Shown here: in pieces, positions 33,806-49,742 of the stretch
Position numbering within the stretch: the first letter of the stretch is position 1
Layout of the letters: each line of letters begins with the position of its first letter
NCBI RefSeq assembly: GCF_000376225.1
Contig: NZ_AQXL01000132.1
Coordinates: 1 to 64,000, forward strand
Source of the DNA: Effusibacillus pohliae DSM 22757
Lineage (GTDB): Bacteria > Bacillota > Bacilli > Tumebacillales > Effusibacillaceae
Length of the DNA: 64,000 nt
Direction of reading: 5' to 3'
Program-made: the position numbers and the translations under genes
The notes under the pieces: model-generated
The model's database searches: none
Seen by the model: the letters and a program-made list of their open reading frames with translations, nothing else
Told to the model about the DNA's origin: nothing

Positions 33806-34164
33806 TCCAACACCTTCTTCTTCCAAGCGTATGCCAATCCCACCAGCAGCAGCCCGACGAAAATCAGCACTTCGACAAAGCCGTACATCCCCAGTTCTGA
33901 GAAGGAAACGGCCCACGGATACAGGAACAGGATTTCCACATCAAACACGACAAACATCAAAGCGAACAGATAATAGCGGATGTTGTAGCGCACTTGCGCT
34001 TCTCCGAACGGCTCAATACCGCTTTCATAAGTCGTCAGCTTCTCGGCGGTCGGTTTGTTCGGACGCAAAAGAGGTCCGAGCACCATCAGCGAGCCGACGG
34101 GAAGTACAATGCCCAGCAGCAGGAACAATGCTACAAACAGATAACTGTTCCAGTACTCAAACAT
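33796..34164 (-). CDS. nuoA: NADH-quinone oxidoreductase-like subunit A
   Basis: 122 residues from ATG 34162-34164 ([10 protein letters not shown]), with TTGGAGGAG upstream. Three membrane helices and the conserved loop [40 protein letters not shown] identify NuoA; the loop cysteine seen in many species is replaced (YESGIEP rather than YECG). It is the first gene of an 11-gene operon ordered A-B-C-D-H-I-J-K-L-M-N with no E, F or G. Confidence 0.95.
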   Translation of the reverse strand: MFEYWNSYLFVALFLLLGIVLPVGSLMVLGPLLRPNKPTAEKLTTYESGIEPFGEAQVRYNIRYYLFALMFVVFDVEILFLYPWAVSFSELGMYGFVEVLIFVGLLLVGLAYAWKKKVLEWT

Positions 34165-34208
34165 GAGGCGCTCCTCCAATATTGAGAAAGTTTTCACAGA
34201 ACGATAGT

Positions 34209-34214
34209 ATTATA
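34209..34214 (-). promoter_or_regulatory. Extended -10 promoter of the nuo operon
   Basis: On the minus strand, TATAAT (34209-34214) is preceded by TG with one base between (TGGTATAAT). The -35 is weak, as is usual for extended -10 promoters. It is about 45 bases before nuoA and just after the atp terminator. Confidence 0.7.
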
Positions 34215-34255
34215 CCATATTATGACTGTATTTCGAAACGAACAAAAAATCAGCG

Positions 34256-34288
34256 GAAAAAGCCCACCTTGCCAATTACAGGTGGGCT
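34256..34288 (-). terminator. Terminator of the atp operon
   Basis: On the minus strand, AAGCCCACCT pairs with AGGTGGGCTT around GTAATTGGCA, followed by T residues at 34256-34260. It lies 10 bases after the atpC stop and before the nuo promoter. Confidence 0.9.
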
Positions 34289-34298
34289 TTCCTTCTAT

Positions 34299-34715
34299 TT
34301 ACTTGCGGTCTCTCGTTTTCGCCACTTGCAAGCGGTTGACCGCCCGCTGCAGAGCCAGCTCCGCGCGACGATACTCAAAGTTTTCGGCGCCGGAGGCGGC
34401 CAGGCGTTGTTCCGCACGCTGGCGCGCGCGTTCCGCCCGGTCGACGTCGATATCTTCCGGCAGCTCGGCAGCTTCTGCGAGAATCGTCACCTTGTCGGGT
34501 TTGACCTCCATAAAACCGCCCGACACGGCAATCAATTGTTCGCTGCCGTCCGGCAGCTTGATCCGGACAGCCGAAATCTTGAGCGTCGTCGCCAGCGGCG
34601 TGTGGCCCGGAAGTACCCCCAGGTCCCCGGCACCGCCGCGAGCGATTACCATTTGCGCGTCGCCGCTGAACACTTTGCGTTCAGGCGTTACGATTTCTAC
34701 CGGAACGGTTTTCAC
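34299..34715 (-). CDS. atpC: F1Fo ATP synthase epsilon subunit
   Basis: 138 residues. The N-terminal beta-sandwich (VEIVTPERKVFSGDAQMV, GDLGVLPGHTPLATTLK) and C-terminal two-helix domain (ERARQRAEQRLAASGAENFEYRRAELALQRAVNRL) are both present, so the inhibitory helical hairpin is retained. It links the gamma subunit to the c-ring and modulates ATP hydrolysis. It is the last gene of the operon. GGAGGGAAACG precedes the ATG at 34713-34715. Confidence 0.96.
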   Translation of the reverse strand: MKTVPVEIVTPERKVFSGDAQMVIARGGAGDLGVLPGHTPLATTLKISAVRIKLPDGSEQLIAVSGGFMEVKPDKVTILAEAAELPEDIDVDRAERARQRAEQRLAASGAENFEYRRAELALQRAVNRLQVAKTRDRK

Positions 34716-34748
34716 ATCGTTTCCCTCCTCGGCCGTATCGACCTTGGA

Positions 34749-37035
<2,287 letters not shown>

Positions 37036-37173
37036 CTCGTTTCACCACCTTGTCCACGGGTCTGTCCCAAGGGCATATCGCGCAACTTGGTCTCTCCGCC
37101 GCATGCAATTGACAGCCGCAAAACGGCTCCCAACCCCTAGCGCATTCCAAATGCCAAGTCGCGCCTCATTCTT

Positions 37174-39238
<2,065 letters not shown>

Positions 39239-39245
<7 letters not shown>

Positions 39246-39727
39246 ACCCGTTCCCCCATCTCTTTCACCGCTTCGTCAAACAACGCCTTGTGCTTTGCCG
39301 AATCGACTTCCTTGCTGATGATCTTGCCGGCCAAAAGCACCGCCAATTCGCCAACCTGCTGGCGCAGTTCCGCGATCGCCAGCTCTTTCTCGCGGTTGAT
39401 GTCGGCAACCGCCTCTTCCTTGATCCGCTTCGCTTCCGCTTCGGCAGCAGCGATGATCTCAGCCGCCTGCTTCTCGCCGGTGCGGCGGGCGTTCTCAATC
39501 AGATCGGCCGCTTCCCGCTTGGCAGCCTCAATCGCCGCCTGCTGCTCTTTGGCCAGCCTTTCCGCTTCCTGGCGGTTTTGTTCGGCTGTCGCAATCTGAT
39601 TTTCAATGTAGCGTTGGCGCTCGTTCATCATTTTCAAGAGCGGGCCAAATGCGACCTTCTTCAAAAAGAGGAACAAAATCGCAAATACGATCAGTTGAAA
39701 CAAAGCTGTACCCAAAAACGGTGACAC
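39239..39727 (-). CDS. atpF: F1Fo ATP synthase b subunit
   Basis: 162 residues from GTG 39725-39727, with GAAAGGAGTG upstream. One membrane helix (LGTALFQLIVFAILFLFLKK) is followed by a long right-handed coiled coil rich in Glu, Ala, Lys and Arg (ENQIATAEQNRQEAERLAKEQQAAIEAAKREAADLIENA). It forms the peripheral stalk as a dimer. Downstream it overlaps atpH by 7 bases; upstream a stem-loop separates it from atpE. Confidence 0.95.
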
Positions 39728-39776
39728 CTAGGTTCACTCCTTTCCATCAAGGACAAACGACAATGGACATAATTAA

Positions 39777-39804
39777 GGCGAGAACAAGCCTGTCTTGTCC
39801 CGCC
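39777..39804 (-). promoter_or_regulatory. Intergenic stem-loop between atpE and atpF
   Basis: On the minus strand, GGCGGGACAAG and CTTGTTCTCGCC pair with one bulge around ACAGG. No T run follows, so it is more likely a processing or RNA-stability element than a full terminator. It could help keep the c subunit, needed in about ten copies, above the others. Confidence 0.5.
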
Positions 39805-39832
39805 CAACGAGCCAGCAAGAGCCCGCCCCTGA

Positions 39833-40093
<261 letters not shown>

Positions 40094-40102
40094 TCACTTT
40101 AG

Positions 40103-40867
40103 TTAATGATGCTCGCCATGCGGAATCTTCTGACCGATATACACAAGCGTCAGAACTGTAAAGACGAATGCCTGCACCGTACCGACAAACAGTGAGTAAG
40201 CCAACCAGATGAACATCGGGATGCTGCCGGCGGCAACCCCAGGCACCCAGCCCATTTGCAGCGGCATGCCCACCAGGATCCCCAACAGCACTTCGCCCGC
40301 AAAAATGTTCCCGAAGAGACGCAAACCGAGCGTCAGGAACTTCGGAAGCTCTTCCACCAGATGAAGGGGCAACATGAACACATTCGGGGACACCCAGTGC
40401 TTGAAGTATTCGCCGGGCCGGGTCAGACCCACCAGATGGCTGAGCAGCACCATCGTTACCCCCATCGTCATCGCGACGGTAAAGTCGGCCGTCGGAGACA
40501 TCCAGAACGAGTAGTGACCCTCTTTCTCAATGCCAAAACCATGCTGCAGATGAGCTGTGATATTGGTGATCAACCCCATCTGATTGGATACAAACAACCA
40601 AACAAACAGCGTCGCGCCAAGCGGCAGCCAAGTCTCCGCATGTTTCGGCCCGACCGTGTCGGCAGCCAGCCCGCGAATGAAGTCGACAATCATTTCGAAG
40701 AAATTCTGCATCCCGCTCGGACGGCGCATATCGAGGCGTCGCACAGCCGCCAAGGCAATCAGCGCGACGATCACCGAAGCCACGATCGACATCAAAGCCA
40801 CCGTCAGGTTCAATCGAAGCCCCGGGATCCCAAAGAGATTGATTTCAGGAAACAAGTGCTCTCCCAT
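40103..40867 (-). CDS. atpB: F1Fo ATP synthase a subunit
   Basis: 254 residues with about six membrane helices. The essential arginine lies in LGLRLFGNIFAGEVLLGILVG (about 183-203). The N-terminal part (NLTVALMSIVASVIVALIALAAVRR and FFEMIVDFIRGLAADTVGPKH) is typical of Bacilli. It forms the proton half-channels next to the c-ring. Its ATG directly follows the atpI stop (TAAATG). Confidence 0.96.
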   Translation of the reverse strand: MGEHLFPEINLFGIPGLRLNLTVALMSIVASVIVALIALAAVRRLDMRRPSGMQNFFEMIVDFIRGLAADTVGPKHAETWLPLGATLFVWLFVSNQMGLITNITAHLQHGFGIEKEGHYSFWMSPTADFTVAMTMGVTMVLLSHLVGLTRPGEYFKHWVSPNVFMLPLHLVEELPKFLTLGLRLFGNIFAGEVLLGILVGMPLQMGWVPGVAAGSIPMFIWLAYSLFVGTVQAFVFTVLTLVYIGQKIPHGEHH

Positions 40868-41266
40868 TTATTTCACCCCTTCCGGTTTGGAATGCTGATC
40901 TTTCTTCCTATGCGCGAACATGTCCACGAAGATGACGATCTGATGGGTAAACAGCGCAGCGATCATCGCGTAGACGTTCGGATAGGCGAGCTTGTGCGCA
41001 ACCATCACGGCGAAAGCCACCACAGCGATCCGGGCGATGAAAGGCATCACCGGTTTCTTCCGGCCACCCCGCATCGCGACCGCCATCGCCATCTCCGCTT
41101 GCCTTGCCACGCTGACGGCAAAGTAAACGCTTACGGCCGCTCCGATTGCCAGACCCGAAAAAATCGATTTCCATGCAGGCGCAACCACCCATAGCACGAT
41201 CCACACCACGGTGATCAAAAGGGTCCATGTAACCGTCCGCCGAACCAATTGTCTCGCTTCTTCCAT
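40868..41266 (-). CDS. atpI: ATP synthase protein I (AtpI/UncI family)
   Basis: 132 residues from ATG 41264-41266 (MEEARQLVRRTVTW), with a modest GGAG upstream; the frame extends 23 codons further, but that part reaches into the promoter region. Four membrane helices (TLLITVVWIVLWVV, SIFSGLAIGAAVSVYFAVSV, IARIAVVAFAVMVAH and VYAMIAALFTHQIVIFVDMFAH). AtpI assists c-ring assembly or Mg uptake in other bacteria and is not essential. First gene of the operon. Confidence 0.88.
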   Translation of the reverse strand: MEEARQLVRRTVTWTLLITVVWIVLWVVAPAWKSIFSGLAIGAAVSVYFAVSVARQAEMAMAVAMRGGRKKPVMPFIARIAVVAFAVMVAHKLAYPNVYAMIAALFTHQIVIFVDMFAHRKKDQHSKPEGVK

Positions 41267-41334
41267 ACACGCAACGGCTCCTGGTGTTTCACTATGTAAT
41301 ACGGGTGTACCTCGCTGTGAAATCGACCGAGACA

Positions 41335-41363
41335 ATCGTACAATATAGGAAGATTGATGTCAA
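41335..41363 (-). promoter_or_regulatory. SigA promoter of the atp operon
   Basis: On the minus strand, a perfect TTGACA (41358-41363) is followed after exactly 17 bases by TACGAT (41335-41340). Transcription would start about 60 bases before atpI. The remaining part of the 41267-41502 gap shows nothing else clear. Confidence 0.8.
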
Positions 41364-41502
41364 CGAGGCACAGACCCGCTTTTCCTTTCTTTAATACACG
41401 CTTCACGGAACTTTCACAAATCTGTAAAATTTAGCCAGTCTGAACGTGCGGCCTGTCCACTGCCGGGCCAAGGATTGCATGCGCTCGCGGCATTCGGTTG
41501 CT

Positions 41503-42687
41503 TCAATCGCGCTCGACAACCATCGCCACTCCCTGCCCGCCGCCGATGCACAGCGTAGCCAGTCCGCGCTTGCCATTGCGTTTTTCCAGCTCGTGCAGCA
41601 AAGTCACCAGCACACGTGCTCCGCTCGCTCCGATCGGATGGCCCAGCGCGATGGCGCCGCCGTTGACGTTCAGCTTCTCGCGGGGGATTTCCAAATCTTT
41701 GCCCACCGCCAGCGACTGCGCGGCAAACGCTTCGTTCGCTTCCACCAGGTCGATGTCGTTCATGCTGAGCCCCGATTTTTCCAGCACTTTGCGGGTGGCG
41801 CAGATCGGCCCCAGGCCCATCACAGACGGATCGAGACCGGCCGACGCATAGGCGGCGATTCGCGCCAGCGGCTTCAACCCGAGTTCGCGCGCTTTCTCGG
41901 CCGACATCACGAGCAGCGCGGCCGCTCCGTCGTTGATACCCGATGCGTTGCCTGCAGTGACGGTTCCGTCCTTTTTGAACGCGGGCCGCAGTTTGGCCAG
42001 CACTTCTTTTGTGGTGCCGGCACGCGGAAACTCGTCCTGGTCAAAGATCAGCGGGTCGCCTTTTTTGGTTGGAATCTCCACCGGCACGATCTCGTCCCGA
42101 AAGCGGCCGGCCTTGATCGCCGCTTCCGCTTTCTGCTGGCTCCAGGCGGCAAACTCATCCTGCTCGTCGCGCGTTAACCCATATTTTTCCGCAATGTTTT
42201 CCGCCGTAATCCCCATGTGATAATCAAAGAATGCACACCACAGGCCGTCACGGATCATCGAATCGACGACCTTCCCATCTCCCATCCGGTACCCGGCGCG
42301 GGCCCCTTCCAGAAGATAAGGCGCCCGGCTCATGTTTTCCATGCCGCCGGCCAGGATGACATCCGCATCGCCCGCTTTGATCGCTTGTGCCGCCAACATG
42401 ACGGCTTTCAAGCCGGATCCGCAGACTTTGTTGATCGTCACCGCCGGTACCGACTCGTGAAAGCCCGCCTTGATCCACGCCTGCCGCGCCGGATTTTGGC
42501 CGAGTCCGGCCTGCAGTACGTTGCCCATGATCACTTCGTCCACCTGTTCATGACTGACGCCGGCACGCGAAAGCGCTTTCTTCAATACAATACTGCCCAA
42601 CTCGGTTGCCGGAATTCCGGCCAGCGACCCTTGAAAACTTCCGATCGCCGTACGGACTGCGCTGACAATCACAGCTTCTCTCGTCAT
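41503..42687 (-). CDS. Thiolase, acetyl-CoA C-acetyltransferase type
   Basis: 394 residues, the normal length. The active-site cysteine lies in [20 protein letters not shown] (Cys89), the His in [20 protein letters not shown], and the second Cys in [15 protein letters not shown] near the C-terminus. It either condenses two acetyl-CoA to acetoacetyl-CoA or cleaves longer 3-ketoacyl-CoA; the sequence ([20 protein letters not shown]) is closest in pattern to acetoacetyl-CoA thiolases. GGGAGATGCAAA precedes the ATG. No other beta-oxidation gene is near. It is inserted between wecB and atpI. Confidence 0.93.
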   Translation of the reverse strand: MTREAVIVSAVRTAIGSFQGSLAGIPATELGSIVLKKALSRAGVSHEQVDEVIMGNVLQAGLGQNPARQAWIKAGFHESVPAVTINKVCGSGLKAVMLAAQAIKAGDADVILAGGMENMSRAPYLLEGARAGYRMGDGKVVDSMIRDGLWCAFFDYHMGITAENIAEKYGLTRDEQDEFAAWSQQKAEAAIKAGRFRDEIVPVEIPTKKGDPLIFDQDEFPRAGTTKEVLAKLRPAFKKDGTVTAGNASGINDGAAALLVMSAEKARELGLKPLARIAAYASAGLDPSVMGLGPICATRKVLEKSGLSMNDIDLVEANEAFAAQSLAVGKDLEIPREKLNVNGGAIALGHPIGASGARVLVTLLHELEKRNGKRGLATLCIGGGQGVAMVVERD

Positions 42688-42772
42688 TTTGCATCTCCCG
42701 CCTCTCCCAAATTTTCACTCTTGCTGTTTGATTCCCTGCCGGTTCCTTTCTGCCTGCATCAAGCTTTGAAGG

Positions 42773-42794
42773 GGCCCGGCCAGATGACCGGGCC
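42773..42794 (-). terminator. GC-rich hairpin after wecB
   Basis: GGCCCGG (42773-42779) pairs perfectly with CCGGGCC (42788-42794). It lies 6 bases after the wecB stop. No T run follows on the minus strand, so termination efficiency is uncertain. Confidence 0.5.
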
Positions 42795-42799
42795 GATTG

Positions 42800-43942
42800 T
42801 TACACTTCAAATTCGTCCGGGCGCGGCCCCCGTCCATAATGGTACAGAATCGCCTGGACGATTCGTTCGGCCGCCAGACCGTCGCCGTATGGATTGGCCG
42901 CGATCGCCATCGCGCGATGCGCCTGCGGATCGTTCAGCAGTTCGTACGCAAGCCGGTAGACGGTGGCTTCGTCGGTGCCGGCCAATTTTAGCGTACCGGC
43001 GGCGATCCCTTCCGGGCGTTCCGTCGTATCGCGCAGAACCAGCACCGGCACCCCGAGCGACGGCGCTTCCTCCTGAATGCCACCGGAATCGGTCAGGATC
43101 AGATAGGCGCGCGCCATAAAGTTGTGCGTGTCGACCACATCGAGCGGGTCGATCAGGTGCACGCGCGGATGTCCGCCGAGGATCGCCCGCGCCGGCTCCT
43201 GCACCGCCGGGTTCAAATGAACCGGATAGACAAGCGCCACATCGTCATGATCTTCGACGATCCGCCGCACCGCCCGGAAAATGTTCTCCATCTTCTCGCC
43301 GATATTTTCCCGCCGATGGGCCGTCATGAAAATCAGCCGCCGCCCCTCCCCAATCGCGTCGAGAATCGGGTGCGAATAATCGGTGCGCACCGTCGTCTTC
43401 ATCGCATCGATCGCGGTGTTGCCGGTCACAAAAATCCTTTCCGGATTTTTCCGTTCCTGCAACAGATTCCGCGCCGATTCGCGCGTCGGAGCAAAGTGCA
43501 GATCGGCCATCACGCCGGTCAACTGGCGATTCATTTCTTCCGGGAACGGCGAATATTTGTCGTATGTGCGAAGGCCCGCCTCCACATGGCCGATCGCCAC
43601 CTGCCGGTAAAAAGCGGCCAGCGCCGCCACGAACGTCGTCGTCGTATCGCCGTGCACCAGTACGATATGCGGCTCTACTTCCGCCAGCACCTGCTCCAGC
43701 CCTTCCAGCGCCTTCAGCGTGATGCCTGTCAGCGTTTGCCGGGGCTCCATAATGTCCAGATCGTAATCCGGCTCGATTTGAAAAATCTCCAGTACCTGGT
43801 CCAGCATCTGCCGGTGCTGTGCCGTCACGCACACTTTCGAATCGATCGCGGGCGCCGCTTTTTCCAGCTCTTTTACAAGCGGCGCCATCTTGATCGCCTC
43901 CGGACGCGTGCCGAACACTGTCAGTACTCGAATCGGTTCCAT
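42800..43942 (-). CDS. wecB: UDP-N-acetylglucosamine 2-epimerase (non-hydrolysing)
   Basis: 380 residues. It interconverts UDP-GlcNAc and UDP-ManNAc for secondary wall polymer or teichoic acid linkage units. The GT-B-like fold signatures are present: VFGTRPEAIKMAPLV (10-24), VHGDTTTTFVAALAAFY (about 94-110), TAHRRENIGEKMENIF (about 204-219), and DSGGIQEEAPSLGVPVLVLRDTTERPEG (about 288-315). B. subtilis MnaA is the counterpart and also lies near upp in many Bacilli. In this genome it would feed the polymer that SLH proteins bind. It follows upp by 15 bases. Confidence 0.96.
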   Translation of the reverse strand: MEPIRVLTVFGTRPEAIKMAPLVKELEKAAPAIDSKVCVTAQHRQMLDQVLEIFQIEPDYDLDIMEPRQTLTGITLKALEGLEQVLAEVEPHIVLVHGDTTTTFVAALAAFYRQVAIGHVEAGLRTYDKYSPFPEEMNRQLTGVMADLHFAPTRESARNLLQERKNPERIFVTGNTAIDAMKTTVRTDYSHPILDAIGEGRRLIFMTAHRRENIGEKMENIFRAVRRIVEDHDDVALVYPVHLNPAVQEPARAILGGHPRVHLIDPLDVVDTHNFMARAYLILTDSGGIQEEAPSLGVPVLVLRDTTERPEGIAAGTLKLAGTDEATVYRLAYELLNDPQAHRAMAIAANPYGDGLAAERIVQAILYHYGRGPRPDEFEV

Positions 43943-43957
43943 GTTCGCTCTCCCTGC

Positions 43958-45738
<1,781 letters not shown>

Positions 45739-45820
45739 AAGCGAGTCTCCTTCCCTGTTCAATTCCCGGAACAATCGGCTTCTGCCGCCTCCGTCTGCGG
45801 TTACCAATTGCAGCCGCCTG

Positions 45821-46792
45821 TTACCGATAGAGATGGCAGGCGACCCGATAGTCCTGGCCGACCGAAATCAGTTCCGGCCGCTCCGTTTTGCACACTTCCA
45901 TCACCTGCGGGCAGCGGGGAGCGAACGCGCATCCTTTTGGCGGATTGGCGGGGGAAGGGACATCCCCTTGCAGGATGATCCGCTCCCGTTTGACCAGCGG
46001 ATTGGCGACCGGTACTGCAGACAGCAAAGCCTGCGTATACGGATGTTTCGGATTCTCATACAATTCCTCGGCCGGCCCCAGTTCGACCATACGACCGAGA
46101 TACATGACGCCGACGCGGGTACTGATATGCCGGACGACAGACAGGTCGTGTGAAATGAAGACATAAGTGAGTCCGAACTGTTCCTGCAAGTCCTGCAGCA
46201 GGTTCAGTATCTGCGATTGAATGGATACGTCCAGCGCCGACACCGGTTCATCGGCGACAATCAGCTTCGGTTGCAGGACGAGCGAACGGGCAATCCCGAT
46301 CCGCTGGCGCTGTCCGCCGGAAAATTCGTGCGGATAACGGCGTGCATGCTCAGCGTTTAACCCGCACACCTGCAAAATCTGCTGCACTTTTTCATTGATC
46401 ACAGCTTTGTCGGTAAGACCATGCGCCCGCAGCGGCTCGGCAATGATTTCAGCTACCGTAAGCCGCGGATTGAGGGAGGCGTACGGATCCTGAAACACCA
46501 TCTGGATCTCTTTCCGCTTCCTGCGCATCTCTTCCCGCGAGAGTGTCGCGAGATCGACACCCTCGAACAACACCTGGCCGCCGGTCGGCTCCAACAGCCG
46601 CAGCATCGTTCGACCGGCCGTCGATTTGCCGCAGCCTGATTCTCCCACAATCCCGAGGGTTTCCCCCCGCCTTACGAAAAACGATACATCATCGACCGCT
46701 TTCACATACCCTTTCACTCGATTCAGTAAGCCGCCGCGAATTTCAAAATACTTTTTCAGGTTCCTGACTTCCAGCAGCGTGTCCCGCGCCAT
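45821..46792 (-). CDS. Peptide/glutathione-type ABC transporter ATP-binding protein (DppF/OppF-like)
   Basis: 323 residues from ATG 46790-46792, with AAGGGGGTG seven bases upstream. Walker [13 protein letters not shown] (about 54-65), the ABC signature [13 protein letters not shown], Walker [18 protein letters not shown] and the C-terminal oligopeptide_HPY region with its cysteine cluster ([21 protein letters not shown]) are present; this cysteine set is typical of the OppD/F subfamily and can bind an iron-sulfur cluster. It energises import with the partner ATPase, whose tail overlaps its start by 50 bases. Confidence 0.93.
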   Translation of the reverse strand: MARDTLLEVRNLKKYFEIRGGLLNRVKGYVKAVDDVSFFVRRGETLGIVGESGCGKSTAGRTMLRLLEPTGGQVLFEGVDLATLSREEMRRKRKEIQMVFQDPYASLNPRLTVAEIIAEPLRAHGLTDKAVINEKVQQILQVCGLNAEHARRYPHEFSGGQRQRIGIARSLVLQPKLIVADEPVSALDVSIQSQILNLLQDLQEQFGLTYVFISHDLSVVRHISTRVGVMYLGRMVELGPAEELYENPKHPYTQALLSAVPVANPLVKRERIILQGDVPSPANPPKGCAFAPRCPQVMEVCKTERPELISVGQDYRVACHLYR

Positions 46793-47771
46793 TCGAGCCA
46801 CCCCCTTTATAGAGCCAGCAGCGGCAGCGATGTCCCTCTCTGACTATCGCAAGCTCCGGATTGTGCGTCAAACATTTTTCCATTACATGCGCACACCTCG
46901 GGGCAAACCGGCATCCGGGCGGCATTTGGGAGAGCGACGGCACCTGGCCGGGAATCGAAACCAACCGCTTCGCCTTCCGGTCGAGCTGCGGAATCGATTG
47001 CAGCAGCCCCGCCGTATAAGGGTGTTTCGGTTCGCTGAACAAGCTGACAACATCCGCCTCCTCCACCACTTGTCCGGCGTACATCACCAGCACGCGGTCA
47101 CACATCTCCGCCACAACTCCGAGATCGTGCGTTATCAGCAAAATGGATGTGCCCGTCTCTTTGCGCATCCGCCGCATCAAATCGAGGATCTGCGCCTGAA
47201 TCGTTACATCCAATGCGGTCGTCGGCTCGTCGGCAATCAGCAGTTTCGGCTGGCAGGCCAACGCCATCGCGATCATCACCCGCTGCCGCATCCCGCCGGA
47301 CAACTGGTACGGAAACTGTTTCGCCACCGCTTCCGGCCGCGGGATGCCAACCTTGCGCAGCATCTCGACCGTCAGCCCCCTCGCCTCCCGTTTGGTCAGT
47401 TTACAGTGCAACAGGATGGCCTCATCGATCTGTCTGCCGATCGTAAACACCGGATTGAGCGACGTCATCGGTTCCTGAAAAATCATCGAGATCCGGTTGC
47501 CGCGAATGCCGCGCATCTCCGCTTCCGGCAGCTTGAGCAGATCCCGATTTTCAAAATGGATGGTCCCTTCCACCTGACAGACCGGCACACCGGGCAGCAG
47601 GCGCATGATGGACAAGGACGTGATTGACTTGCCGCAGCCCGATTCGCCCACCAGGCCGACCGTTTCCCCTTCGTTGAGCTGAAACGAAACGCCGGAGACG
47701 GCTGTCACCTGTGCGTCCTGCACGCGAAACTTGATTTTCAGGTCGCTTACTTCCAGCAGTCTGTTTGTCAT
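46743..47771 (-). CDS. Peptide/glutathione-type ABC transporter ATP-binding protein (DppD/OppD-like)
   Basis: 342 residues from ATG 47769-47771, with GAGGGGTGG upstream. Walker [14 protein letters not shown] (about 42-54), signature [15 protein letters not shown], Walker [18 protein letters not shown], and the C-terminal cysteine motif [21 protein letters not shown]. It is the OppD-type half of the nucleotide-binding pair. Its last 50 bases overlap the start of the OppF-like gene in another frame, giving close coupling. The C-terminus ([20 protein letters not shown]) is slightly longer than usual. Confidence 0.93.
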   Translation of the reverse strand: MTNRLLEVSDLKIKFRVQDAQVTAVSGVSFQLNEGETVGLVGESGCGKSITSLSIMRLLPGVPVCQVEGTIHFENRDLLKLPEAEMRGIRGNRISMIFQEPMTSLNPVFTIGRQIDEAILLHCKLTKREARGLTVEMLRKVGIPRPEAVAKQFPYQLSGGMRQRVMIAMALACQPKLLIADEPTTALDVTIQAQILDLMRRMRKETGTSILLITHDLGVVAEMCDRVLVMYAGQVVEEADVVSLFSEPKHPYTAGLLQSIPQLDRKAKRLVSIPGQVPSLSQMPPGCRFAPRCAHVMEKCLTHNPELAIVREGHRCRCWLYKGGGSNGAGHAAGSQEPEKVF

Positions 47772-47783
47772 GCTCGCCACCCC

Positions 47784-48686
47784 TCAGTCCTTGATCTTGC
47801 GGTCCAGCGCATCCCGTACCGCATCTCCCAGCAGATTGAACGCCAGGCAGGTGACCAGAATCGCCAAACCGGGAAACGTTGCAACGTGCGGAGCGGACGT
47901 CAGGTACTCGCGGCCGCGGCTGAGCATCGCTCCCCATTCCGGTGTCGGCGGCTGCGCGCCCAACCCGAGAAACGACAAGGAAGCGGCAATCAGAATCGCC
48001 GAACCGATCCGCATGGTGAAATAGACGAGCACGATCGAAAACGTGCCCGGGAAAATATGCCGCCAGATGATCGACCGGTCGCGGATCCCCATCGCCCGGG
48101 CCGCTTCAATGTATGTCATATTTTTCAGCGCCAGTGTGTTGCCGCGGACGATTCGAATAAAAATCGGGATGGTAAAGGTAGCGACCGCAATCACCACATT
48201 CGGCAGCCCCGGGCCGAGAATGGCGATAATCGCGATCGCCAGCAAAATTCCCGGAAACGCGAACAGCACGTCGCAAACGCGGGTAACAAACGCATCGTAC
48301 TTGCCGCCGTAGTAACCGGCTGTGAGGCCGAAGAACGTGCCGATCGACGCACCGATCAATACGGAAACCAGACCGACTGCCAGCGAGATGCGGGTTCCGC
48401 AGAGGATGCGGCTGAAAATGTCCCGGCCAAATTCGTCCGTACCCGCCCAATGTTTGGCTGACGGCGGATCCAAAACGGCGTTATAGTCGGGAGTCGTCGG
48501 ATCATACGGTGCAATCAGTGGACCGATCACCATCAAGACCAGCAGCAGCGTCACGATCAGAAAAGCGATCAGCCCCAGCTTGCTGCGGCGAAACTTCCGG
48601 ACAAATTGGCGGAACGGCGTATCCGCCGGGGCGGCCGGGACGGCTGCGGCAACGGGTGGTCTCGTTTGCATGACAGATTGCGGCAT
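47784..48686 (-). CDS. Peptide/glutathione-type ABC transporter permease (DppC/GsiD-like)
   Basis: 300 residues with six membrane helices. The N-terminal OppC_N segment (FVRKFRRSKLGLIAFLIVTLLLVLMVIGPLIAPYDP) and the EAA loop EAARAMGIRDRSIIWRHIFPG (about 196-216) are conserved. DEFGRDIFSRILCGTRISLAVG is the usual OppC/DppC block after the first helix. It pairs with the other permease to form the channel. AGGAAGGGGG precedes the ATG at 48684-48686. Confidence 0.93.
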   Translation of the reverse strand: MPQSVMQTRPPVAAAVPAAPADTPFRQFVRKFRRSKLGLIAFLIVTLLLVLMVIGPLIAPYDPTTPDYNAVLDPPSAKHWAGTDEFGRDIFSRILCGTRISLAVGLVSVLIGASIGTFFGLTAGYYGGKYDAFVTRVCDVLFAFPGILLAIAIIAILGPGLPNVVIAVATFTIPIFIRIVRGNTLALKNMTYIEAARAMGIRDRSIIWRHIFPGTFSIVLVYFTMRIGSAILIAASLSFLGLGAQPPTPEWGAMLSRGREYLTSAPHVATFPGLAILVTCLAFNLLGDAVRDALDRKIKD

Positions 48687-48701
48687 AAGCGGTCCCCCTT
48701 C

Positions 48702-49625
48702 CTACCTTTGTGCGCGAATCTGCGGGTTCAAGACGGCATACAACACGTCGACCAGCAGATTGATCAGCATAAACTCCAGCGCGAACAGCAGCATCTCCGC
48801 CTGAATCACCGGATAATCGCGAAAATTCACCGCATCGATCAACAGCCGCCCCATGCCCGGCCAGGAAAAAACCGCTTCCACCACGACCGAACCCCCCAGC
48901 AAAAATCCGAATTGGAGCCCCGTCATCGTAACAACCGGAATCAAGGCGTTGCGTAATGCGTGTGACCACACCACGATCGTTTCCCTGGCTCCTTTCGCTC
49001 TTGCCGTTCGGACGTAATCTTCCTGCAACGTTTCCAGCAAACTGGACCGAGTGAAGCGGGCGATCACCGCAGCCACCCCTGACCCGAGCGTGATCGCCGG
49101 CAGGACAACGTGGGCAAACGAACCGTTCCCGCCGGTGGGAAACCAGCCGAGCCGGACGGCAAACAGTTCGATCAGCATCAGCCCGAGCCAAAAAGAAGGC
49201 ATCGAAATCCCGGTGATGGCGCCGAACATTGACAGTTGATCCTGCCATTTTCCCCGGCGGGTGGCAGCGATCACTCCGACCAGCAAACCGGCGGCCACAG
49301 CCCACACCATACTGAAACTAGTCAGTTCCATCGTCGGGCCGAACCGCTCGGCAATCATCGAAAGCACCGGCTCATGCGTCCGGTACGATATGCCGAAATC
49401 CCCTTGCAGCGCGTGTGTGGCAAACCGCCAGAACTGCTCGTGCAACGGTTTGTCGAGGCCGAGCTTGACCCGCGTATTTTCCACATCTTGCAAAGAAGCT
49501 TCCGGCCCGGCGATGATTCGCGCCGGATCGCCCGGAATCATGTGCAGAAACAGAAAAATCACGATCGCGACGACCAGCAGGATCGGAATCATGGCCGCCA
49601 AACGCCTGCAGATAAACGCAATCAC
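48702..49625 (-). CDS. Peptide/glutathione-type ABC transporter permease (DppB/GsiC-like)
   Basis: 307 residues from GTG 49623-49625 ([19 protein letters not shown]), with GGAAGGAGGAAG upstream; nine earlier codons are excluded for this reason. Six membrane helices and the EAA loop [30 protein letters not shown] (about 199-228). The length and the [13 protein letters not shown] start match the GsiC/DppB family closely. It lies downstream of a perfect stem-loop that separates it from the binding-protein gene. Confidence 0.93.
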   Translation of the reverse strand: MIAFICRRLAAMIPILLVVAIVIFLFLHMIPGDPARIIAGPEASLQDVENTRVKLGLDKPLHEQFWRFATHALQGDFGISYRTHEPVLSMIAERFGPTMELTSFSMVWAVAAGLLVGVIAATRRGKWQDQLSMFGAITGISMPSFWLGLMLIELFAVRLGWFPTGGNGSFAHVVLPAITLGSGVAAVIARFTRSSLLETLQEDYVRTARAKGARETIVVWSHALRNALIPVVTMTGLQFGFLLGGSVVVEAVFSWPGMGRLLIDAVNFRDYPVIQAEMLLFALEFMLINLLVDVLYAVLNPQIRAQR

Positions 49626-49706
49626 TTTGCTTCCTCCTTCCTTCACGGACAATGTACCCCGCAGCGGGACGCGGAGTGCGGCCCATGTCGGACATCCGGA
49701 CAGAAC

Positions 49707-49733
49707 AGGTCCAAGGTCAATCTCCTTGGACCT
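49707..49733 (-). promoter_or_regulatory. Intergenic stem-loop between binding-protein and permease genes
   Basis: AGGTCCAAGG (49707-49716) pairs perfectly with CCTTGGACCT (49724-49733) around a 7-base loop. No T run follows. Such hairpins commonly stabilise the upstream binding-protein mRNA or cause partial termination, keeping the binding protein in excess over the permeases. Confidence 0.7.
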
Positions 49734-49742
49734 GCATGCCGC

